Shown here piece by piece: positions 26,711 to 35,481 of a stretch of DNA of 43,159 nucleotides. The notes under the pieces were generated by a model. That model was given only the letters and a program-made list of their open reading frames with translations. It had not been told where the DNA came from and did not search any database. Both the position numbers and the translations under genes were made by a program. Origin of the DNA: Acinetobacter pragensis (GTDB taxonomy: Bacteria > Pseudomonadota > Gammaproteobacteria > Pseudomonadales > Moraxellaceae); assembly GCF_001605895.1 (NCBI RefSeq), contig NZ_LUAW01000031.1:1-43159 (forward strand). The letters run 5' to 3'. The first letter of the stretch is position 1. Each line of letters opens with the position of its first letter.

Positions 26711-28042
26711 ATGGCGCTGCTGACAGGCAACTCGTTAAAGCGAAAGCTGATTATTTACACGTCTTTTTTCAGCTTGGTTTTAGGCTGCCTGCTGATGTTT
26801 TCTGCTTATAAAATTTCGCTGGAAGAAAGCAATGAAATTTTAGATGCGCAAATGAAGAATCTGGCTGAACGCGTGGCTGCGCATTCACCAGAACCCATGC
26901 AGAGTCAATTTGATCCTGCAAAGCATTATCATGAAGAAGACTTATTTGTTGATGTCTGGCCTTATACCGAGCAGACACATCAATCTCATGAATTCAATCT
27001 GCTGATTCAGCCGATTGAAAAAGCTGGCTTTTATACGCATCAAACACCCAACGGCATATGGCGCACTTATGTTTTGCCATTAAAAGATTATCAGATTCAG
27101 GTCAGCCAGCAGCAGGCTGTGCGCCAAAATTTGGCCTTAGAGCTGGCCGGAAGCATGTTTATTCCTTACTTGCTGTTTATGCCGTTTGTACTTTGGGGGC
27201 TGGGCTGGATGATCAGCCGGATTTTACAGCCGCTGGACGACTTTAAATCTGAATTGACGCAGCGTGATTCCAAAGAACTGCGCCCGATTGAATCGGGTGA
27301 TTATCCTGTTGAAATTGCGCCTACCATTGACGAAATGAACAATCTGTTTGAACGGATTTCGACTGCACAGCAGGAACAGCGTCAATTCATTGCCGATGCC
27401 GCGCATGAGCTGCGCACACCGATTACCGCTTTAAATTTGCAAATTAAAGTCTTGCTGCAGGAGTTTCCGGAACATAAGGCATTAAACAATTTGGCCTTGG
27501 GTTTAGTTCGAATGCAGCATTTGGTCGCGCAGCTGCTGAGTTTGGCAAAACAGGATGCTTTTTTGCCTGAGCTGGAAAGCAGCCATGCCTTTTTGTTAAA
27601 TGAAACGGCTGTGAACTGTGTAGAGTCTTTAATGAATTTGGCCATGCAAAAAGAAATAGATTTGGGCATGGAACGCAATGAAATCTTAGAATTGAATACG
27701 CAGGAATCGGCAGTATATTCTGTCATTTATAACCTGATAGATAATGCCATTAAGTACACGCCGAATTATGGCGTCATCAATGTTTCGGTGTACCCGCAGA
27801 ATGGAATGGCGGTTATTCAAATTGAAGACAGCGGACCGGGAATCGATCCAGCTTTGCATACGCAAATTTTAAAACGGTTTTACCGTGTGCATCACCATCA
27901 AGAAGTGGGCAGCGGGCTGGGACTGTCAATTGTCGATAAGGCCGTTGAGCGCTTGCATGGTTCATTGAGCTTCAGCAGCAGCGCCAGCTTGGGCGGCCTG
28001 CAAGTGAATGTCAGCTTGCCTCTCAACGCCTTGCGCCGCTGA
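26711..28042 (+). CDS. pmrB: PmrB, sensor histidine kinase
   Basis: PmrB is the inner-membrane kinase that phosphorylates PmrA. In the 443-residue product, membrane helix 1 is about residues 13-33, followed by a periplasmic sensor of about 110 residues, helix 2 (about 146-170), a HAMP-like linker, the H box FIADAAHELRTP with His232, the N box NLIDNAIKYT (341-350) and glycine boxes DSGPGI (373-378) and GSGLGL (400-405). All catalytic motifs are intact. Resistance mutations in clinical strains fall in this gene; none can be called here without a reference. Confidence 0.95.
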   Translation: MALLTGNSLKRKLIIYTSFFSLVLGCLLMFSAYKISLEESNEILDAQMKNLAERVAAHSPEPMQSQFDPAKHYHEEDLFVDVWPYTEQTHQSHEFNLLIQPIEKAGFYTHQTPNGIWRTYVLPLKDYQIQVSQQQAVRQNLALELAGSMFIPYLLFMPFVLWGLGWMISRILQPLDDFKSELTQRDSKELRPIESGDYPVEIAPTIDEMNNLFERISTAQQEQRQFIADAAHELRTPITALNLQIKVLLQEFPEHKALNNLALGLVRMQHLVAQLLSLAKQDAFLPELESSHAFLLNETAVNCVESLMNLAMQKEIDLGMERNEILELNTQESAVYSVIYNLIDNAIKYTPNYGVINVSVYPQNGMAVIQIEDSGPGIDPALHTQILKRFYRVHHHQEVGSGLGLSIVDKAVERLHGSLSFSSSASLGGLQVNVSLPLNALRR

Positions 28043-28105
28043 AGCGTGTTTATTGAACCGTTTTGATGGTCGATCTGTTTTCTAGGCGAATGCTGAGATC
28101 AATCA

Positions 28106-28840
28106 TTATTTGAGATTTGGCTGAAGCGCCGCGGCATTTTTTTGCTGGTCAGTATGGACGGAGTTGTGTCTGTATTGGCTTATGCGTTGATAAAAAATGC
28201 CATAGAAAACTACATTCACCAGCCACACTATCCATGCAGTCCATAAATTGTGACTGAGGAAGTGCGCGCCGCGCATCATTTGCGCCCAGCCCATTGCAAA
28301 ACCGAGAATAAAACCGGAACAAAGGAAGAAGTAGGCGCGCTTTGGATGCGACAGGCGGTAGGCGAAATAGCCGGTCATAAAGGCAAATCCCGTAGAAGCA
28401 TGGCCGCCTGGAAAGCAATGTCCATTTTCATTTTTCAGCACCCATAAAAAGCCATGCGGCAGTGAGGCTGTCATTGACCATGGACAAGCATGTGCTGACT
28501 GAGATTTCAGGAGGCCAACCACCGCGGTGCAAAGCATTGCCACCCAAAAGAAATAGCCAAATTCAAAACGGCGGGCTTTTAAGGGCTGATATTTAAAAGA
28601 AGCAATCCATTTTATAAAAATGATGATATAGGCCCCAATCAGCACATTTTTAACCCAGCTGTGATTCAGTACCGCTAATGACCAGTCATTCCGCAGCGGA
28701 AATTCACCGGTTTTATTCATCCAAGGCTCAATCAGGCTTAAATCCAGTGCGCCGCCGACAGGAAAAAATACCCAAAGCACAGCAAAGCAAAAAAATAAAA
28801 GGCAGGCTTGAATGAAAAGAAATCGCTGTTGATCGGTCAT
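28106..28840 (-). CDS. PAP2 family phosphatase (lipid phosphate phosphatase-like)
   Basis: An inner-membrane protein of 244 residues (ATG 28840; an in-frame ATG at 28870 adds ten residues and neither start has a clear ribosome site). PAP2 motifs are recognisable but diverged: KSQSAHACPW for KX6RP, FPGGHAS for PSGH, and RGAHFLSHNLW for the third motif with its catalytic His. Members remove phosphate from undecaprenyl diphosphate, phosphatidic acid or lipid A. It is convergent with pmrCAB, so a role in lipid A or carrier-lipid phosphate balance is possible but inferred from position only. Confidence 0.85.
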   Translation of the reverse strand: MTDQQRFLFIQACLLFFCFAVLWVFFPVGGALDLSLIEPWMNKTGEFPLRNDWSLAVLNHSWVKNVLIGAYIIIFIKWIASFKYQPLKARRFEFGYFFWVAMLCTAVVGLLKSQSAHACPWSMTASLPHGFLWVLKNENGHCFPGGHASTGFAFMTGYFAYRLSHPKRAYFFLCSGFILGFAMGWAQMMRGAHFLSHNLWTAWIVWLVNVVFYGIFYQRISQYRHNSVHTDQQKNAAALQPNLK

Positions 28841-29020
28841 GAAAAAACAATTATTAAAATGATGCTTCATTGCAGCAACATTAGCTTAAATTGCGCTTAA
28901 ATTTTGGGAAGGCCATCTGCTATTTTCAGCCTGCAGATATGTTTATCTGACATGCGGAATAGGTGCGGCAGCCAATTGTGCTACAGTTGGTTCAAGCATG
29001 CCTTTAGCACATTCACTTTT

Positions 29021-29707
29021 ATGAGCATACAAGCCGTATTATTTGATTTGGACAATACGTTGACTCATCGCGGTCAGAGTGTCAGCGCTTATAGCCAATT
29101 CCTCGCACAGCACTTTGCTGCAAGCCTGCTGAATATAGATTTGCCCAAAATTCAGCGCATTATCAACCGTATCGATAATGGCGGCTACCCGAAAAAAGAA
29201 TTGCTGACGCATCCCAGCATAGGCGCATCGGTGGCTTATGCCCTGCAGCAGCAGCTGAGCTGGCGCGCTGTTCCAGACTTTGATGAGCTGACAAAATTCT
29301 GGTTTGATCACTTTGGCCGCAATGCTGTTGCTATGCCGGGTGCAGAAGCGCTGCTGCAGGGGCTAAAACAGCAATTTAAATTGGCGGTGATTTCCAATGG
29401 CGGTCATGCCACACGGCTGAGTATTTTACAGGGTTTGGGCTTTACGAATTATTTTGATGAAATTGTCAGTTCTGAATTGGCTGGCATCAGTAAACCGAAG
29501 CCTGAAATTTTTCTGCAGACCAGTGCAAAACTGGGAATTGCGCCTGAGCGCTGCTTATTTATTGGTGATCATCCGATTAATGATGTGCAGGGCGCTTTAG
29601 GCGCCGGCATGCAGGCGATATTGCTGGAAGGCTTTCACACCACAAATCAGTATATGATTTCCAACCGCATACAGCAGCTGGATCAGATCTGGACATTTTT
29701 AGATTGA
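29021..29707 (+). CDS. HAD-superfamily hydrolase
   Basis: A 228-residue soluble phosphatase of HAD subfamily IA. Motif I is FDLDNTLTH (Asp9, Asp11), motif II VISNGG, motif III KPKPEIF (catalytic Lys) and motif IV IGDHPINDVQGA; a helical cap lies between motifs I and II (about residues 18-85). The ORF extends upstream to 28904, but the family N terminus begins MSIQAVLFDLDNT at 29021. Substrate unknown; phosphoglycolate, nucleotides or sugar phosphates are typical for the group. Confidence 0.88.
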   Translation: MSIQAVLFDLDNTLTHRGQSVSAYSQFLAQHFAASLLNIDLPKIQRIINRIDNGGYPKKELLTHPSIGASVAYALQQQLSWRAVPDFDELTKFWFDHFGRNAVAMPGAEALLQGLKQQFKLAVISNGGHATRLSILQGLGFTNYFDEIVSSELAGISKPKPEIFLQTSAKLGIAPERCLFIGDHPINDVQGALGAGMQAILLEGFHTTNQYMISNRIQQLDQIWTFLD

Positions 29708-29751
29708 TAATCAGTGTGCATAAAAAGCAGACAGTATAAGCAGAGGGTTGC

Positions 29752-29794
29752 ATGAAGGCCAAGCGGCTGCATTTCGCTGCTTGGCCTTCATTTG
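29752..29794. terminator. bidirectional terminator between the HAD gene and amtB
   Basis: A 16-bp stem with one G-U pair, ATGAAGGCCAAGCGGC (29752-29767) / GCTGCTTGGCCTTCAT (29776-29791), with an 8-nt loop. Both flanking genes are convergent on it. Confidence 0.8.
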
Positions 29795-29809
29795 TTTGCA
29801 GAATTTTAA

Positions 29810-30997
29810 TCAGAACATTGCGTCTTCAGAATTGGCGCTAATGCGGTGAATAGAAAGATCTGCGCCGCGAAATTCTTCTTCTTGGCTCAGGCGAATCCCC
29901 ATGACTGCTTTCAGTCCGCCATAAACAATAAAGCCGCCAGCGAGCGCTATGCAGATTGCCAGTAAAGTACCCAAGAGCTGAGAAATTAAAGAGACGCCGC
30001 CTAAGCCTCCCAGCCATTGCTGACCGAAAATACCGACAGCGATTCCGCCAAATGCGCCGCAAACCCCATGCAAAGGCCAAACACCTAAAACATCATCAAC
30101 TTTTAACTTATTTTGCGTATAGGTAAACAGTTTGACAAAAATGAGGCCTGCAGCAGCGCCAATGATCAGCGCGCCGACTGGATGAACAATATCGGAACCT
30201 GCGCAAATAGCGACGAGGCCAGCCAATGGGCCGTTATGCAAAAAGCCTGGGTCATTTTTGCCCATGAAATTTGCGGAAATTGTTCCGCCGACCATAGCCA
30301 TTAAAGAGTTAATGGCAACCAGTCCTGAAATAGCATCTAAACGCTGTGCGCTCATGACATTAAAGCCAAACCAGCCGACAATTAAAATCCATGAACCTAA
30401 AGCTAAAAAAGGAATAGAAGAGGGCGGATGCGCACTGATGCGGCCATCTTTTTTATAGCGGCCATAGCGCGGGCCAAGCAACAGTACTGCAGCCAGCGCA
30501 ATCCATCCGCCCATTGCGTGAACGACAACTGAGCCGGCAAAGTCATGGAAGCTTGCGCCAAAAGTACGTTCTAGCCAGCCTTGAAAGCCAAAGTTGCTGT
30601 TCCAGATCATGCCTTCAAAGAAAGGGTAAATCAGGGCAACCAACAGCAAAGTGGCAATAGCTTGAGAACGCATTTTAGCCCGTTCCGCAATACCGCCTGA
30701 AATGATGGCGGGAATGGCCGCGGCAAAGGTCAGCAGAAAGAAACAGCGCATTAAGTTATAGCCATGATCGGCAGCGAGTGTTGCGCCTGCATGGAAAAAA
30801 TGCTGACCGTAAGAGATGTAATAGCCAACAAAAAAATAAGCTATGGCGGAGAGGGAGAAGTCCGTCAAAATTTTACTGAGCGCATTCACTTGGTTTTTAT
30901 GCCGTACCGTGCCGAGTTCAAGAAAGGCAAAACCGGCATGCATTGCAAGCACTAAAACTGCACCAAGGAGGAGAAAAAGTAAGTCAATATTTTGCAT
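29810..30997 (-). CDS. amtB: AmtB, ammonium transporter
   Basis: AmtB is a trimeric inner-membrane channel for ammonium. From ATG 30997 (AGGA seven bases upstream) the product has 395 residues and about 11 membrane segments. Conserved elements are the FHDFAGSVVVHAMGG segment with the binding-site Asp and first pore His, and PLHGVCGAFGGIAVGIF with the second pore His. There is no signal peptide of the E. coli kind; the N terminus MQNIDLLFLLLGAVLVL is the first membrane helix. No glnK is adjacent, which is unusual for proteobacterial amtB. Confidence 0.93.
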   Translation of the reverse strand: MQNIDLLFLLLGAVLVLAMHAGFAFLELGTVRHKNQVNALSKILTDFSLSAIAYFFVGYYISYGQHFFHAGATLAADHGYNLMRCFFLLTFAAAIPAIISGGIAERAKMRSQAIATLLLVALIYPFFEGMIWNSNFGFQGWLERTFGASFHDFAGSVVVHAMGGWIALAAVLLLGPRYGRYKKDGRISAHPPSSIPFLALGSWILIVGWFGFNVMSAQRLDAISGLVAINSLMAMVGGTISANFMGKNDPGFLHNGPLAGLVAICAGSDIVHPVGALIIGAAAGLIFVKLFTYTQNKLKVDDVLGVWPLHGVCGAFGGIAVGIFGQQWLGGLGGVSLISQLLGTLLAICIALAGGFIVYGGLKAVMGIRLSQEEEFRGADLSIHRISANSEDAMF

Positions 30998-31484
30998 TGT
31001 GAGTCCTAATTTAGTGCGTAGTGTCACAAAAGAAACCCAGTATATCGATGCGGGCGATTTCGAAAAGAGGATTGATTAAGGGAAATTTTGATTAATTCAG
31101 ACTAAAAATATACAAGACTCGATATAAAGCAAATAGATATAAAATGCTCTTTTTTGGTGCATTTGTTGTGATGAGTAAATCCTATAAATTTATTTTATTT
31201 CATATATTTATATTTATTAAACAGTAGATTCTATTTCAGTGTTTTGCAAAGGTGCATGATTGTTCCCAATTTAATTAATAGCAGCTGCATCAGCAAAATA
31301 CAAAATTTTAAGGGCTGTAAATGCAAAATGCACCGAGATAAGTCAATTACAGTTCAAGGCCAAGCAAAGCCGGTGATTTAAGATACAAACTTTAACAGCA
31401 TTGGAAGCTTTGGTTTTGAAATTTTACTGCTGGTCTTGCACGCTGTACGGGCAATTTTAATAGATAAATCATGAGAATTTAACA
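30998..31484. other. intergenic region between amtB and the carbonic anhydrase gene
   Basis: About 490 bp of AT-rich divergent control region with no convincing gene. On the minus strand, 31268-31253 reads TGGGAACAATCATGCA, keeping the GG and GC dinucleotides ten bases apart as in sigma54 promoters, matching 8 of 12 consensus bases; GGTGCA-type half-sites occur nearby at 31147-31152, 31251-31256 and, inverted, 31328-31333. This would fit nitrogen control of amtB, but is weak. Confidence 0.35.
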
Positions 31485-32219
31485 ATGTATAAGAGCCTAA
31501 CAGCCTTTTCTTTATTTTTAATCAGTTCAGCACTGCCGGCCGCAGAACAAACAGGCGCGCTGTGGAGCTATTCAGGACAGACTGCACCCATTCATTGGTC
31601 AAGCTTAGATCCGCATTACGGCAGCTGCGCAGGGCAGAATCAGTCTCCAATCAATATTGAAAGAGGCGTAGATGCAAAACTGGCGCCTTTAAAATTTAAT
31701 TATCGCACACAGGCTAAGCAAATTAAGGTGAATGAACTGACGCTGCAAGTCGATTTTAATTCAGGCGCATCAGTGGTTATAGATGGGCAGCCATTCGAAT
31801 TGAAGCAATTTCATATTCATACCCCCAGTGAAAACTGGCTGCATGGCAAGCAGTACCCGTTAGAGCTGCATTTGGTACATGCGAATGCGCAGGGCGAATT
31901 GGCGGTCGTTGCGCTGCTGTATAAACAGGGTCAAGAAAATAAGGCATTAAACACAGTGCTTCGGCACATGCCTAAATCGGAAAATGCAGTACAGCTTAAT
32001 CGTAAAATTAATGCAGCGGAAATTTTACCGAAGAGATTGGCGTATTACCGTTTTAACGGTTCATTGACTACGCCGCCGTGTACAGAAGGTGTACGTTGGA
32101 TTGTCCTTAAAGAGATTCAGACAGTTTCTGCGCAGCAGTTGCACGCTTTTGAACAGCAGTTGGAGCATCCCAATAACCGTCCTGTACAGCCGCAGAATGC
32201 ACGTCTTGTTTTAGAATAG
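31485..32219 (+). CDS. periplasmic alpha-class carbonic anhydrase
   Basis: The enzyme interconverts carbon dioxide and bicarbonate in the periplasm. The 244-residue precursor has a signal peptide (cleavage near SALPA-AEQ, residues 15-20). Zinc ligands are His110 and His112 in FHIHTPSEN and His129 in ELHLVH; QSPINIE (53-59) and SLTTPPCTEGVRW are alpha-class signatures. Cys48 and the Cys in TTPPC can form the disulfide found in bacterial alpha enzymes. It is monocistronic, ending in the hairpin at 32241-32276. Confidence 0.95.
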   Translation: MYKSLTAFSLFLISSALPAAEQTGALWSYSGQTAPIHWSSLDPHYGSCAGQNQSPINIERGVDAKLAPLKFNYRTQAKQIKVNELTLQVDFNSGASVVIDGQPFELKQFHIHTPSENWLHGKQYPLELHLVHANAQGELAVVALLYKQGQENKALNTVLRHMPKSENAVQLNRKINAAEILPKRLAYYRFNGSLTTPPCTEGVRWIVLKEIQTVSAQQLHAFEQQLEHPNNRPVQPQNARLVLE

Positions 32220-32240
32220 AAACAGCAGGCATGTAAAAAT

Positions 32241-32276
32241 GCTAAAAAAAGCAGATCATCTGATCTGCTTTTTTAG
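32241..32276. terminator. bidirectional terminator between carbonic anhydrase and gltL
   Basis: GCAGATC (32251-32257) / GATCTGC (32262-32268), loop ATCT, extended by A and T tracts on either side, so both strands have a U run after the stem. Confidence 0.88.
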
Positions 32277-32295
32277 CTTAAGCTTTGCAAAAAAA

Positions 32296-33039
32296 TTAAT
32301 GCAAAATCTTATTCAGGAACTGCTGAGCACGTTCGCCGCGCTGTGTATTAAAGAATTCATCTTGAGTACAGTCTTCGACAATTTTTCCCTGATCCATAAA
32401 AATCACGCGGTTCGCGACTTGGCGGGCAAAACCCATCTCATGGGTTACACACATCATGGTCATACCTTCTTTGGCTAAGCCCACCATGACATCAAGCACT
32501 TCATTAATCATTTCAGGGTCTAATGCAGAGGTTGGCTCATCAAACAGCATAGCAATAGGGTCCATGCAGAGCGCGCGGGCGATAGCAACCCGCTGCTGCT
32601 GGCCGCCTGAAAGCTGAGCCGGAAACTTCGCAGCATGCGCGCTTAGGCCGACGCGGTCTAAATAGGCCAAGCCTTTTTTCTTGGCTTCCGCTTCAGAACG
32701 GCCTAATACTTTAATTTGTGCAATGGTGAGGTTTTCAGTAATGGACAAATGCGGAAACAGCTCAAAATGCTGAAACACCATGCCCACACGGCTGCGCAGT
32801 TTATTCAGGTCAGTTTTCGGGTCATTAATGGAAATGCCGTCTACCAGAATTTTGCCGGCCTGAAACGGTTCCAGTCCATTGACGGTTTTAATCAGTGTTG
32901 ATTTGCCTGAACCGGATGGGCCGCAGACCACGACCACTTCGCCTTGCTTAATTTGCGTGGTGCAGTCAGTCAGCACCTGAAAGTCTTTATACCATTTGCT
33001 GACATTTTGGAGGTCAATCATTACTTTTTGATCTGTCAT
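32296..33039 (-). CDS. gltL: GltL, glutamate/aspartate ABC importer ATP-binding protein
   Basis: The 247-residue cytoplasmic ATPase drives import through GltJK. Walker A is GPSGSGKS (40-47), the Q loop follows at VFQHFELFPH, the ABC signature is LSGGQ (143-147), Walker B MLFDEP (164-169) and the switch His is in CVTHEMGFA. The sequence is of the polar amino acid uptake (GltL/GlnQ) family, and the full operon makes GltL most likely. Its start overlaps the end of gltK by four bases (ATGA). Confidence 0.92.
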   Translation of the reverse strand: MTDQKVMIDLQNVSKWYKDFQVLTDCTTQIKQGEVVVVCGPSGSGKSTLIKTVNGLEPFQAGKILVDGISINDPKTDLNKLRSRVGMVFQHFELFPHLSITENLTIAQIKVLGRSEAEAKKKGLAYLDRVGLSAHAAKFPAQLSGGQQQRVAIARALCMDPIAMLFDEPTSALDPEMINEVLDVMVGLAKEGMTMMCVTHEMGFARQVANRVIFMDQGKIVEDCTQDEFFNTQRGERAQQFLNKILH

Positions 33040-33719
33040 ACACTTAACCTCCTTTGCAATTTTTTAACTGCATACGTTGCGATCATGCTGATGGTGAAAT
33101 ATACCAAGCCAGCGAATAGAATATATTGAGTCAGCAGAGACATTAAGTCGCCGCGGACGTAGTTGGTGCGGAAAAAGTCCAAAAGCCCAATGGCATATAC
33201 CATAGTGGAATCCTGAAACAGGATAATGGTCTGCTGCAGCAATAAAGGCGTCATTTTCCGAAAAGCCTGCGGCAGAACAATCAGCCGCATGGACTGGCTG
33301 TAGCTCATGCCTAAGGCATAGGCCGCGGAAGTCTGCCCTTTGGGAATAGACTGAATGCCGGCACGCACAATTTCAGAGAAATACGCGGCTTCAAACAGCA
33401 TAAAGGCGACAATACTGGACACCAGCGCCGTATCGATAGTCAGGTAATTGCCGGTAATGCCGGTATAGATGAAGGGCACGGCAAAATAGAACCACATCAG
33501 CACCAGCAGTAACGGAATGGAGCGGAATAGGTTCACATAGCCTTTTGCAAATACATTCAGGATTTTGATGGACGACAAACGCATCAGCGCCAGAAGCGTG
33601 CCAATAAAAACCCCGCCAATAGTGGCCGAAATAACGACCTTTAATGTGATGCTTAAACCATGCCACAGCGCAGGCGCAGACTGCTGAAAATCTTGAATAA
33701 ATGAAGTAAGCCAGTCCAT
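33036..33719 (-). CDS. gltK: GltK, glutamate/aspartate ABC importer permease
   Basis: A 227-residue inner-membrane protein of the HisM/GltK family with about five helices. The EAA loop region that contacts the ATPase is visible as AAYALGMSYSQSMRLIVLPQ, and FRSIPLLLVLMWFY near residues 65-78 is typical of the polar amino acid permeases. It overlaps gltJ by one base and gltL by four, so translation is probably coupled across the three. Confidence 0.92.
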   Translation of the reverse strand: MDWLTSFIQDFQQSAPALWHGLSITLKVVISATIGGVFIGTLLALMRLSSIKILNVFAKGYVNLFRSIPLLLVLMWFYFAVPFIYTGITGNYLTIDTALVSSIVAFMLFEAAYFSEIVRAGIQSIPKGQTSAAYALGMSYSQSMRLIVLPQAFRKMTPLLLQQTIILFQDSTMVYAIGLLDFFRTNYVRGDLMSLLTQYILFAGLVYFTISMIATYAVKKLQRRLSV

Positions 33720-34462
33720 TATTTATCTCCTGCAATTAAGCCGGGAACCCGCAAGCGTTTTTCCAGATAGGTCATAAAGCCAATCAGGCAAACATTAATG
33801 ACCATGAAAATAATGGTGACAAAGGTATAAATTTCGATGGTGTTTTGCGTATATTCACTGATGGTTTTCATTTGTGAAATAATTTCTGCAACGCCAACCA
33901 AAGAAGCCACTGAGGTATTTTTTACGCAGTTGGTCAGTTCAGAACTGAGCGGCGGTAAAATAGTGCGGAATGACTGCGGTAAAATGACATAGCGGTACAG
34001 CTGGGCTGTTGAAAAGCCCATGGCATATCCAGCATTGGTCTGTCCTACAGGCAAAGCTTCAATACCGGTACGCACCTGTTCACAGACGCGGGCAGCCGTA
34101 AATAGGCCAAGCCCGACACTGGCAGAAATGAGTGCTGTAGTATTTGCGCCTAAATCATTCATCCACCAGTTTTTAATTCCCGCCGGCAGAAAATTAGGCA
34201 CCACATAAAACCAGATAAATAATTGAATTAATAACGGTACATTCCGGAAAATAGTCACGTAGGCAGTACCGATGCCGCGCGCAACAGGGCTGGGCAATGT
34301 GCGCATGATGCCTAAGATGCTTCCGAGCACCATAGCAATGCTCCAAGCCACCAGCGCAATGACAAACAGCCAGCCTAAGCCAATTAAAATCCAATTCAGG
34401 TAAGTAGAATCACCTACACCGGTGGACTGAAAAAGCACACCCCAATTCCAGCTATAATTCAT
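33719..34462 (-). CDS. gltJ: GltJ, glutamate/aspartate ABC importer permease
   Basis: The 247-residue partner permease. It starts MNYSWNWGVLFQSTGVGDST, a GltJ-type N terminus with a long periplasmic segment, and carries the coupling loop NAGYAMGFSTAQLYRYVILP and FRNVPLLIQLFIWFYVVP. AAGGGAG lies just upstream of the ATG at 34462. It follows gltI after 68 bp containing a strong hairpin. Confidence 0.92.
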   Translation of the reverse strand: MNYSWNWGVLFQSTGVGDSTYLNWILIGLGWLFVIALVAWSIAMVLGSILGIMRTLPSPVARGIGTAYVTIFRNVPLLIQLFIWFYVVPNFLPAGIKNWWMNDLGANTTALISASVGLGLFTAARVCEQVRTGIEALPVGQTNAGYAMGFSTAQLYRYVILPQSFRTILPPLSSELTNCVKNTSVASLVGVAEIISQMKTISEYTQNTIEIYTFVTIIFMVINVCLIGFMTYLEKRLRVPGLIAGDK

Positions 34463-34478
34463 AGGAACTCCCTTTTCA

Positions 34479-34507
34479 GCTTAAGCCAAATTCCTTTTGG
34501 CTTAAGC
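34479..34507 (-). repeat. intercistronic hairpin between gltI and gltJ
   Basis: A perfect 12-bp inverted repeat, GCTTAAGCCAAA (34479-34490) / TTTGGCTTAAGC (34496-34507), loop 5 nt. No T run follows on the minus strand, so it is more likely an mRNA-stabilising or attenuating element that keeps gltI mRNA in excess over gltJKL. Confidence 0.75.
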
Positions 34508-34530
34508 ATATACACAATGTTTAGGGATGA

Positions 34531-35481
34531 TTATTCGTCACGATCATGCGGGTTGCTGATAAGCGCTTTAAGCTGATCGGACATTTCAAAGTTCAGGTTA
34601 ATGTTTTTAGGCGGAATTGGTGACTGGAACCATTTCTTGTACATCTGATTGATTTCGCCAGAGCTGTAGGTCGCTTTAATCGCATTGTCAACGACTTGCT
34701 TAAAGCCTGTATCGCCTTTACGCATCATGCATCCATAAATTTCATGAATTGGCGCAGTGCCGACAATTTCCCAGTGATTCGGATCTTTCGCTTTTGATTT
34801 TTCACCGGCAAGCAGAATGTCATCCATCATAAAGGCAGCTGCGCGGCCATTTTGAAGCATTAAGAAAGATTCCGCATGGTCTTTGGCCGAAATGACTTCG
34901 CCAATGCCCAGCTCTTTTTCATGCTGGCGGATATAGCGTTCCGAGGTCGTGCCTGCAGTGGTGACCAGTTTTTTGCCTTTTAGGTCAGCAAAGTCTTTTA
35001 TACCCGAATCTTTGGCTGTCAGCAGGCGGGAACCGACTTCAAAATAACCCGTCGAGAAAGCAACTTGCTGCTGGCGTTCTTTGTTGTTGGTGGTAGAGCC
35101 GCATTCTAAATCTACAGTGCCATTAGACACCAATGGAATGCGGTTTTGGCTGGTAACCAAGTTATAGCGGACTTTCAAGTCCGGCATGTTTAATTGCTTT
35201 TTAACGGCTTCAACCACTTTCAGCTGCAGGTCATGCGCATAGCCGACCGGCTGATTTGGATCATCTGAAATATAAGAGAATGGAATGGATGAGTCGCGGT
35301 ACCCCAAAACAATAGTGCCTGACTTCTTAATTTTATCCAGTGTGCCGGAATCTGAAGCAGCGGCAGCTTCACTGCCAGAAGCTTTTTCAGTTGCGGGCGC
35401 TTTGTTGTCGCTGCAGGCGCTTAGGCCGATCATGAGGGCGCTTGCGCAGAACAGCGAGGCCATGGCGCGTTTATGTGTCAT
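34531..35481 (-). CDS. gltI: GltI, glutamate/aspartate-binding lipoprotein
   Basis: The 316-residue periplasmic binding protein catches glutamate/aspartate for GltJKL. ATG 35481 has AAGGAG eight bases upstream; an in-frame TTG lies two codons before. The signal peptide ends in lipobox LSAC, so it is membrane-anchored, which differs from the soluble E. coli GltI. Family 3 binding-protein signatures are GYRDSSIPFSYI and DLECGSTTNNKERQ, the latter being characteristic of GltI. Confidence 0.92.
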   Translation of the reverse strand: MTHKRAMASLFCASALMIGLSACSDNKAPATEKASGSEAAAASDSGTLDKIKKSGTIVLGYRDSSIPFSYISDDPNQPVGYAHDLQLKVVEAVKKQLNMPDLKVRYNLVTSQNRIPLVSNGTVDLECGSTTNNKERQQQVAFSTGYFEVGSRLLTAKDSGIKDFADLKGKKLVTTAGTTSERYIRQHEKELGIGEVISAKDHAESFLMLQNGRAAAFMMDDILLAGEKSKAKDPNHWEIVGTAPIHEIYGCMMRKGDTGFKQVVDNAIKATYSSGEINQMYKKWFQSPIPPKNINLNFEMSDQLKALISNPHDRDE

